Shown in pieces: positions 54,034 to 64,000 of a stretch of DNA of 64,000 nt. The notes below the pieces were generated by a model. That model had not been told where the DNA came from. It saw nothing but the letters and a program-made list of their open reading frames with translations, and did no database searches. The stretch lies in NCBI GenBank assembly GCA_030544235.1, contig CM060464.1, positions 26,976,152-27,040,151 on the forward strand, in the 5' to 3' direction. This stretch comes from Lepturacanthus savala. Its lineage: Eukaryota > Chordata > Actinopteri > Scombriformes > Trichiuridae. Numbering within the stretch: the stretch's first letter is position 1; the number at the start of each line of letters is the position of its first letter. A program made the translations under genes and the position numbers.

Positions 54034-57000
54034 CAGATATTAGCAGCCTTCCTTTCGCAGACGCGTAATAATGACACTTAATGAAGATGCTATCATTTAA
54101 TTTGTTTCTACTGAAAGTGGACTGTAGGGGGGAAAAAGGCTTCACGCGCACAATCAATAAGGCCACCACTTAAAGCAGTGGGCCACGATCGGTGGCACGT
54201 TGGAGTCTATCTGACATTGAGGAAACGATTATGGAGTCATTGACAGCTTGTAAAGTGAACTGGGCCTGTGGTCTTTGCAGCTTTGTGCAGGCTGTAATTT
54301 GCATGGGTGACAAATGCCATTATGGTTATGGAAACAAAGAGTAGGATATAGGGTTGGGTTGGGTCTACCGAAATTGCCATGTGACCACATCATCGGCACT
54401 TTTGTCTTGTTTGGTCACACCATTGTCTGTTCTGTGTTAGTATTATGACAGCAAAGGAAAAAAAAGAGTCAAATTCCGTGTGTGTGCATTCTTGGCCAAT
54501 AAAGCTGATTCTGAAATGCTTTGGAATGGACGATGATATCATTGTTAGGGGGAGGGGGTTGTCATTGTATGAGCTCCTATTAAATATAGTGTATTTTTTA
54601 TACTTTTATATTGTTTTAAGCAGTTATTCTTTGGACATTCAAGTCCTTTCACTGCCCACATTCACCTGTTCACACAGTCTTTCTTACCTTTCGTCCCTGT
54701 GGCCTGTGATTAAGCGACCTCATTAACGCCCCATCATCCGATTATGAAGACATATTTAGAATGCTAGTCATAGTGATGTAACTGCAGGATATACCAGATA
54801 ATAATAAAAAACAACCAAACTAACAAACATCAGTCAGCCCAGTGGAGTTGAGCAGATATTGATCAGAGATGGTCTGAGATGATTGTATTTTATGGTGGTG
54901 ACAAACTGTGACAGCCTTGCCCATCTGGCAGCATTTTGTTTTTTTGTTTTGGTTTAGCGTGTGTCATGCAGATTTGATCCAGGCTGGCCGTACAAAATCA
55001 GTGTGACTGTGTGTGTGTGTGTAGGTGTCTTTTAAATCAGGATGTTTAATGGTGGAGGGCTCAGTGGTTGATGACCGTTGACCCCCGAAGAAGACTAAAT
55101 CTGGCTGGAATCAGTGGTTCGTTTAATTATTCATCATATACTTGTTTTTTTTCCTGTTTTTTGTAGATGAAATGAAAAATAAATCTTGTAATGACTGTCA
55201 AAATGTCTTAGAGGTGATGGTGACATCTTTCCATTGCTTGTTCTGTCTAAAGTCTATATTCATTTATGTTTGATTTTCTGTTTTTGTTCTTTTTTTAACA
55301 GCAATGCTCAAGAAGCAGGGACTAGATCATGTTAGTTCGAGAATACTCAAGACATTACTTAAATGCCTTGTGTTAAAACAGCAGTAAGCAACACTACATA
55401 AGAAAAACAGAGCTTTTTTCCCCTAATAGAGCCCCTTCTATTATTTTACCATTCCATTCGTCAACCATTTCTTCAGTTGTTTATTGGATTGATTTTTTAT
55501 CAGTGGATCATTAAGTCAAATTGCCAGTGTTGTATTTAAAAAAAAAAAGATTTAACTTTACTTGTAAAATTTGTATTTGATTCTCACCTTAAAACAGGTG
55601 ATTTTTCTCAGTAGAAAATAGCCGTTTTGAGGATATGAAAACAGGAACTCACTGTGCAGCATTTGAAAAGGAAGTGAAAATATGTACCAGTCAACGCTAG
55701 CGATCCGTTAACACCTGATGATACTCGTTTTATCCTGCACCTGGAAGAATTTACATCAGCCTGAACCCCCACGCTGCCAATACGCTAGGGGAACTTATTA
55801 CATTAAAAGATACTGACTGAGGCTTGGACAAAACATGTCCTACTAGGAGATTCAGTAGAAAAAATGTATGGTATGACTTCATACCTGAGCCATGGCATGA
55901 ACCCATGCTGTGTCAGTATGAAAACATTACATTCTAGTCTTTGGAATGAAGAAAAAAAATACTATAGAAGTGAACTCAGACTTTTCTGAACAATTTAACA
56001 GTAACTTCCCTCATAAAATGTATGAAAGTGATTTAAAATCATATGATTTAAGTGTATTATCATAAAATGTCTGCATCCACATCACTTTGTCACAGGATTA
56101 AAAACCATTAGAATAAGCAGAATAAGCAAGCAGATATGGTAGGATCTGTTTTCAGCATTTATTGTCATGGTCTTAAATGCCATTTGACCAGAAGGTTCCT
56201 TTAGTGTACTCTCCTGTGTTGTTTTTTAATAGAAGCAGCTTTCCTCGTGTCCCTTTCAACTGTCCAGCGACTGCTGTGGGTGACACTGTTTATCCTAATG
56301 GTGTTGGCAGGGCCTCTCTGTCAGGATTAGCCAACGGCTAGAGGATCTGTCTTTATCGCTCAAGACTGACCACAGTGGGATTTGACCCCTCTTGACTCAC
56401 CCTATATTGTCACATGGCAGGTTAGATAACTGACCGTTTGACAGCCAGCGTTCACTTGGCGGCGGCTTTGTCAGTTTCATTTCCACCAGTTTGGACCATA
56501 GCGGCAAGGGCAGTGAAATTTTTAGTGTGGATGGAATAAATTTTATTGCAAAATGTATTTTATTGCATTTGCAAGAGGAATTAAGATTACACAACCTGGA
56601 TGATTGATCTCAAATTTCTTTTTCGTGTTCAAATTTGAGAAGAGAAAAAAAAAGTGGCTACATGAATTTGTTTGTTTAGCAAAGCTGTGGAAACTATTGT
56701 GTCAATGTGGGTTGATTGACAACCTGGGTGTTTTGCATGGTTGGAATCCTGTTGATAATCAGTCTTTGACTCAGTGCTGTCACATTTTTACTTTTTGTTT
56801 TTATTTCATCTTACTTTGGTTGCATGAATGATGGATTTCATCATGCATATTAATCAAATTGATGTCTTTTTTTAGTAGTTAAAACAGCTTTTTCCTTTGT
56901 AATTGTTCCTTTAAATAAATGATTGCACCATAGAGGGACAGACTCATTATCAGATTTGCTGACATCACATTACAGCAGCAAATCCAGATTCAAGTATGAG

Positions 57001-60000
57001 CTCATATGAGTCCTCATGCAGTCATCTCTAAATCAAAGATGATGCTGCCATATTACTAAAACATTGACTGACAAGGCATAATTCAGTAGAAAACCCCTGA
57101 AATATGTTGTTGAATTTTATCAAATTTAAGCATTTGATTCCTTTTTTATTCTTTTCATTAAAAAAAGTCATTTGAACACCCTTTTGAGTTTTAGAAAAAA
57201 AATCTTTTTAAAACTTTAGTTGTCCAGATTGAACTAAGATCCATTTTCATGTTTAGAGGCAGTCTTCAAACAGCTTTGAACACAAAGTTCTAGCTGATGG
57301 GCTGATATGTGTACATTTATCACTCGTTTAAGCTGTTGTTTTCTTTTAGTGCTTGCTACAAATTGAATTTCTCTGCCGTAGACCATGAAGGCATTTCCTT
57401 TTAAAGGATTAACAGTAGAGTTTTGACGCGGCATTCGTATCTCATATCTCATCATTCAACTATGTGACATAGAAGGAAAAAGAGTTCAAAACCCCCAGAC
57501 TTGCACCGTTGAATGTGGAACTAATGAGTCAAATTACTTTCTGTAGTCTCAGGAAGAAAAAAAAAACCTGCGTACACTCGGCTTTCTGTTAGTGCACAGT
57601 GCGTCTTCTTTTACTGTGCTGTCAGGACAAACAGCTCGCTGCTCTTGTTTAGCCAGGCGGCGAAGCTAAAGGCCACAGACAACAGTCCTCCACTGCAATG
57701 ACCCTCCTTCACAACCACATAGCTGGAAGGACAAGCTGCCTACTTTACATTGTTTCCACATATTCTGGATCTGGAGAGGAGGAGGAGGGCAGCACTGGCT
57801 TTCAGTGACTATACTTGGAGTCCAGTGAGAAATTGAATGCATTTTCTTAACAGCCAGTCTTGACCCCAATAATACATCTTGATTCTGAGGCGATTAGGTT
57901 TTTTTTTTAAAAATAACCCCTGCTTAAAATAAGCAGCAGTTAAGAGTTAATACTCCAAATCACAAATATTCCAAATAAGAAATACGCCTTTTGTTTTTAG
58001 AATGATCATAACGGGATGGGTAAAGAAATAAAAGGGACAAGGAAAACTGCCAGTGCTTTTTAGATAATATAAAGGTGAACAGCATTGAAGTTAAGAGTGG
58101 ACTGGATATAGTTTTAACCTGCCATCTACACTTGAATGTAAATGTTTCAGAGCTGTTTGTGAATTGCATTCATCTCTATGATTTTCAGGAATTCTTTTAT
58201 ATATTATAAGGTGAGGAAGGCAATCCTATCTTGGTTTCTTTTGATTGACTGTGTATTACACCAGAGATTATTATATAACACACTACAACTAAAGTAAACA
58301 TCCATACATTTAATAGTTATAATGCAAATGCCTGTGAAAGATTATATTCCATTTTAAATCTCAGCAATACTTGCATAATGACACTATTCCTGCATAATAC
58401 CTTGAATAAAAGTATTTAAACTTTGATTTTTTAAAATTATATTCCATTATTAAAAATGCTGTAAGTTTTAGACAACAGCCCCAACATGGTAAATTCTAGA
58501 AAAGTGTACAGGAAGTGTTTGCCACAGGTTGTGAAATGACTGATGAGTACAACGCCGGCCTGTTTCAGCATCCTGCTCATTACAAAGCAGGAAGAGGAAA
58601 AGCATCAGGATGCTTTTTGAACCGAAGCAGGAAGATTGTCTTTAACAACAGAGAACCCCTTTCCCTCAGAAGCAGTGTTTTTATTTTCTGAAGCTGGGTG
58701 TTGTTCTGCGACCGCCTTCCTATTTTTGTCGTGGCGTCAGGAGCTTGCGAACGGCTATTTTAAAGTAGGGCAGATTTTTCATAGCAAAGTTTTTTTTTTT
58801 TTTTTTTTTCCTGCTGCAGTCGTAATGGTGTAATCGTCGCAGGCAAACACAGGCTTTTTTTTTTTTTTTTCGAATTCTCCAACTCCCATCCATCCTATAA
58901 ATTAAGGTGCAGCCTGCCTCGGTGTTTCCTTGTGCTCCTCAGTGCAAACCCCTGTAGAAGCGAAGTGATGTCACATGTTATTCTTGTGTTGAAAGCGGAG
59001 GCCGAGTGCAGGCTGAAGTGGTTACACACACCGCGGTTACAGTGACGTATTTCTCCCCGGTTTAAATACAGGGAATGATTTCAAGAAGAGAAAAAAAGAA
59101 ACAAAATGCACCAACGTCCGATGCTGCCTACATAGAAGACTGGCGCAGCTCCTGATTGGCTCATTTGAATCATGCTTTCAAATCCACATCAGCCTTTTTT
59201 TCCCCCCACGATCGTGTGATGGTAATAAACCACAGTACTGACTAGCGGCCAGCAGACTCATAAAAGATATTGATTATTGTATTAAAAGTATAGATTTTTC
59301 AGTGTTGTGATTGTCCGGGGGGCGGCCGATGAAAAACGTTCAATCCTAAATCACATGTAACCTCCTCACTGTGAGACGACGATGTTTATGGTCGTTTTAC
59401 AGTTTAATTGAACAGATAAATGTCTGATATCATGGTTTGACTACAAGCCAGAGTGCATTTGCATTCCAGATGTTGTTCATTTCTGGAATACACCAGGATG
59501 TTTGTGTAGCCCTTGTGTGTGCCTGTTGCTCCCTAAAATCTAATAACGAAAAGACCAACCCAGAGTAGTTTGTGTTTAAATGCACCACTGAGATTGAAGG
59601 AACTCAAACACACAGTGGCTTTAACCCTACGAAGCTTCATTTAAGACAAGTGGAGCACAAAACCAAGCTACAGCTCCTAAGTGTTTGCTGATATATTTGT
59701 GTATTTTACGGTTTTGTTTGCACTGATATCTAGGTGAATATTCCAGTATAAGCCTTGAAGTACACATTTAAATTTACAACTTGTGATACTCTTTTTGCTA
59801 TAGACTTGGATCTAAGATGATCATTGTATTCAGTCATTTACTTTATGTGCCATCAATTGGTTTTGCTTACATTGGTTTGAGATGGTGATTTCCAAATGAA
59901 TGAGTCGAGAGTTTCTCCAGTCAAAGAAACTGGAGAGGTAATAATTTCAAGCTAACAAAAACAGATCTACATTGCATGTTGGTCTATTGAGGCTACTGAG

Positions 60001-60937
60001 GAATTGGTGGTGGTGTTGCATAACATGATGACTGTAGAAAGATTTTAAGTGGTCGCTGAATGAGGCTTTAACCTGACATTTATCTATGGTGTATAAAGGC
60101 CGGAGGTATGTTGTGTATGAGACAAATTAAATTGTACTTGTCATCCAACCGTGTTGAAAGGAAAGAGTATTCAGAGGTGCCCCCGTTGTGAGAGGCTGAG
60201 ACTGGAAGTCGGGACGAAGAGCCAGTCGTCCTAGGCCGTGTCCATACCACAACAGAATGTACGATTTTTCTTCACTGATTCCAAGGTTTTTGTGTTGCAA
60301 CGTTGCCAGAAGTATTTGCATCCTTATGGTAACGTGATAACAAGTAACAAGGATGTATTCCGTCTGGATCAGCCTCTGATTGGTCAAACAATTTTCGCCG
60401 ACAAAAGTTCCAGGGTGGATAGAAAACCTTTTACACAGGCTACGATCGCACCGAGGCAGCGTTGGAACGGTGTCGCTCCTACTTCTGGTCACGTGATACA
60501 GTGATGTCACCGGTAGCAACAATGCTGGGTATACACAGCAAGTCCACAACAGCGTTGCCCAATCGTCCCACTCCCGAACCTGTCAGAAAATACTGGAGTG
60601 GGTCACCGACAATGCTGTAGCTGCCTTTATGCATGGCAGAATCAGAGTAACACAACTCTGTCAGATTCACACAACTCTGTCATTGTATGGGCGAAGCCCT
60701 AGAGAAGGTTGTGACAAAATTTACCACTTGAATGGGGATGATAACTCTCATTGATAAAAGACAAACTTTTCTCAAAGACCTTCATTGTGTTGGGATTCAT
60801 TTGTAGCAAAAGTGAGAGGAGTTGCTGTGTTAAGACATGAATCACTTTTAGTGAGATTTTAGTTTTTTATAGACCATTGTAGCAGAGCCTTTCCAGTGAG
60901 CTAACATGCACAATAGCAGCATCCTGACTCTTGTTTG

Positions 60938-60985
60938 ACATGAATGGAACGGAAGCTTAATTGGTATCATTGGTAACACCTGTGT
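60938..60985. repeat. Half copy of the foldback MITE
   Basis: tgaatggaacggaagcttaa through tggtaacacctgtgt matches the right arm of copies A and B; no opposite arm is present. Confidence 0.6.
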
Positions 60986-63267
60986 AAGGAAAAAGGTCTA
61001 TTAAGTTACCAAAGGTGTCAGCCCTCCCCCAGCTACAATATAATTGCCAAAAAGGTGTCAGACATTGGCCAACCACTTGATAAGCATTCTGAATGAAGAC
61101 AGGCATCTTAAGATAGTGGTGTCATTTCATTCCATTAAACTCAAGTCACTCAATTATTAAAAGAAAACACTACTGAAGAATTTTATCGGTGTGTAAAGTA
61201 GATTCGTCCCTCAGGAGCTGCCTGAAAAGTTTACCATTTTTGCTAAATTTGCAAAATGATTCTGTATGTCTTTCAGCAGAGTCATATCACTGTTACTTTT
61301 CTAACATAACAACAGAGAGGAAGTTAAAGTAACGCAGTTTGTAAAATGTTTATCAGGAGAGCCAATGCTGGCTTCTGAGTTGCTGACTTTGCAGCCTTCT
61401 CTCTTCTGTTCTTTCGTATTTGAATGCTGTTATACTGGGCCTGACCCCAGGTCACGTCATTCATACTGTTTCTGCTTTGATCTCTTTGGTTTGCACCTTT
61501 CTTTCTGTATTAGTTTGCAAAACTTCAGGAAAGAAAAGTCCACCTTCCGTTTCCGTGGTGAATCCCTGCGTTCTGACTCTGGTAAAACTCAACGGTCCAG
61601 TGCAGCGTGACCCCTCCTTATCTCGTCAGATGAGCCGGGACGTTGCTTTCAGGGTCATATTGTACGTTTGTTGTGACTGAATCACACACATTATAACGTC
61701 AAAGGCATGTTTCAGTCGCTTGCTTACTTACTTATGTTCGCATTCCTCAAGATATTTTTAAAGCAAAGAAAAACAACTCCGGAGTCAAGGCTCCAGAAAT
61801 TCCATCAGCCTTCACAGCAGATAGACCTCATGCCACTGAGCAACCACAATCTTTACATAACTTAGCCCGGGACCCACTTGGCTACATGGAGAGCTTAGAG
61901 AATAAACCATTCCTGACGTGCAATATTTACATGGCCGCTATTGAGTTACACTACTAGCTGTGGCTGTCATTAAGAGCTTCATCCCTAAATGAGATTTTGG
62001 AAATATCAGCATTTGGAAAAAGTGACACCTATGTTACAGAGAAGATTGACAGCACAAATGAAACCCATTTTAATAGTTTTCAAAGAACAGTCGACAATCT
62101 CTCAGTCCATCAGACAAGATCTCCACATTGTGGTGACACTTAAACATACTTGACTGTAGCTAAAGGCATCATATGTCTCATGAATGAATCTTTCAGTCCT
62201 CTAATGGGTGCTGTTGTGATGTCATTATTGCATGAATCTGCTTTTTAGCCTCTGTTCCACACACACTACCGGCTCACCCGGGTGTATAATCTGCTGTATA
62301 ATCCTCTTCTGGGTGAACTGCTCAGACATGACGTGGATCAGATGGATGGAGCTGATTAATTTGTGTGATTACTAAATCCTAGAATACAGGGTCACTGTGT
62401 AGTTAATGCATATTTACAGTATTTGTATCAGTGACACTTAAAGATGGTTGCTGTTGCAAGGTCAGAATCAGGACCCTGATCTTGGCAAGGCAGCATATCA
62501 ACAGTTATTACAGATTTTAATTAGGAGATTGGTCTGCATATGCTCAGATTTTTTTGTCTGTACACATTTTTTTTCAGTCCTGAAAAATTGAAGGGGAAGT
62601 GTTGGGAAAACCAACGCCTTTATGCAAAAAATTCAGTCAAATTCAAGATTGCCTCACACATACTCCCGACTTGGTAGTTGGCAGAAAACGAGACTAAAAA
62701 CAGTAAAGTAAAGCTTGTTTTAATTAAATTTATAGCGCAGATGTGTTCCCTCGTCTCAAGTGTTGTTTCTCGTCTGCAGAAAAAAAAGCACGAGTCACTG
62801 GCACTTCTCCATCCTGCTACTCTAGCGTGAAACCACGTCCAGGTTGATTTAGCGTTATGGCTCGACGTGTCTGTCCACTTGGCAGTTTCATTAACACTAC
62901 GCCTCTAGTGAATTGCTCACATGCTGAAGTTAAAGCTTTCGAACGTTCAACAGCGAGACACTCGCAGCTGCTCTTGCTGCACCGAAAGCTTTCTGATCTT
63001 TCGAATTCTCCTTGCTGCTATTAGGAATTTTAGGATAAATCAATCCAAATGGCCTGACAGGCTGTTGTGTTGTTTTTATGTGTTTTATCCTGTATGTTGT
63101 TGCCCAGGAGATTTCTTGCTTTTTGTCTTGTAACCTTCTTTGTTCTGGTTGGTGATAGCGATAATTATATTTTTTTCTTGATGTTGATAATGTGATCTTG
63201 ATTTAAGATACAACTGACAACTATTTCGAGTAGTTGTTTGGTTCCTAAAATGAAATAAAATGTTGAT

Positions 63268-63516
63268 CACTGTTTCCCAAAGCTGAAGATAAAATCTAAA
63301 ATATTGTTTGTTTCTGTCCAGTCCAACAGTCCAAAGATCATCAGTTTACTATTATAGAAGGCTAAAAAAAACAGAAGAAAAAGATTTGAGAAGCCGATAC
63401 CAGAGAATTTGTACATTTTATTCTTAAAATTGATTCTAATCAATTATCAAAATGGTTGGCAATTAATGTAATGGATGGCAACTAATCGATTAGTCGACTA
63501 ATCGTTGCAACCCTAA
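63268..63516 (-). repeat. hAT-like MITE
   Basis: It ends ctaatcgattagtcgactaa then cgttgcaaccctaa, the hallmark end of an abundant fish non-autonomous repeat, and begins cactgtttcccaaagctgaa. The body contains ccaaagatcatcagtttact. A diverged copy in the other orientation is at 36606. Confidence 0.6.
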
Positions 63517-64000
63517 TCTTGATCTTTTGGGTGAAGTACACAGTAGAATTGCGCTGCTTTTTATAACCTAGTCGAATGGAAGCAATGAAGATTCATCTCC
63601 TTCAACCAGCCAAGTGTGTATCCAAGGAAGTCCCCTTCCAGTGTAGACAAATACACTTCTTAAAGTAGGAATGGGCTAGACGATCTAAGTGAAAGTCTGG
63701 AATGATGGATGAAAAATGCTGCTGTGCCAATATCATTCAGCCGTGGCATCTTTGACCTAATGGCTAATTTTACATTCTTCTGTGAAGTCCATCTAGTCCG
63801 TGTCAAGCTGTTAAGTAGATTCATAACAGTGTCCTCGCTGGATCCTCCTCTGATCCTAATGTAGCCTGTCATGCCTCATGCAAACTGTGGTTTATTAACA
63901 GCTGTGCTGGTAGGCAGGTGATTACTTGCCATGTGAGCTAAAAGAGGGGATTCATTACAACGCTAACATAAGCAAAAACAGCTGTTTCCGCTAATGGACA

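Larger units (their letters stand above)
53237..64000 (+). other. rapgef2 intron 1 (start)
   Basis: No second rapgef2 exon was recognised, so the intron runs past the window. Contents: an alternating purine-pyrimidine GC tract (53999-54033), T-rich tracts near 58790 and 58855, a half foldback copy (60938-60985), a GC-richer segment of unknown nature (60170-60680) and a hAT-like MITE (63268-63516). Open frames up to 140 codons show no family resemblance. Confidence 0.65.

Noticed and set aside
60127..60549. 140-codon minus-strand open frame
   Set aside because: No recognisable domain; the GC-richer composition alone can keep frames open. Kept only as part of an unexplained segment.

Overview
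This window is vertebrate nuclear DNA, almost certainly from a teleost fish. It is AT-rich, its genes are split by spliced introns, and it carries fish-type repeats: an RTE-like LINE, a Tc1-like transposon, tRNA-derived SINEs, MITEs and long TA microsatellites. I could not name the species. Five genes were recognised from conserved exons with matching splice phases: the 3' end of rxfp1 (+), all of etfdh (+), all of ppid (-), an spmip2/C4orf45-like gene (-), and the first coding exon of rapgef2 (+). From memory, the human order on 4q32 is RXFP1, ETFDH, PPID, FNIP2, C4orf45, RAPGEF2, so this is a conserved synteny block. I found no fnip2 exon.

Layout: 1-8544 is rxfp1 intron, with a nearly full-length LINE (5119-8423) flanked by a 9-bp target-site duplication. 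8545-11445 holds the last three rxfp1 coding exons (transmembrane core and tail). 11446-18528 is 3'UTR and intergenic DNA. 18529-32947 is etfdh: 13 coding exons, 622 codons, complete in frame, with one GC-AG intron. 33860-43151 is ppid on the opposite strand: 10 coding exons and 370 codons, with a Tc1-like element, SINEs and a MITE in its introns. etfdh and ppid are tail to tail, with candidate poly(A) signals about 245 bp apart. 43152-49333 is repeat-rich intergenic DNA with two foldback elements and an unexplained coding-looking exon at 47939. 49334-51067 is spmip2. 52450-53300 is the CpG-rich rapgef2 promoter and 5'UTR, and 53237-64000 is the start of rapgef2 intron 1.

The genes are neighbours by ancestry, not an operon. 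etfdh is a mitochondrial electron-transfer enzyme, ppid an Hsp90 co-chaperone cyclophilin, rxfp1 a peptide-hormone GPCR, spmip2 a sperm axoneme protein and rapgef2 a Rap GTPase exchange factor. The most notable signals are the LINE's apparent in-frame loss of an early reverse-transcriptase motif, the GC-AG intron in etfdh, the nested palindromes at the left edge of the Tc1-like element, a foldback repeat family I cannot name, and the possible first exon at 47939. I found no convincing new biological system.
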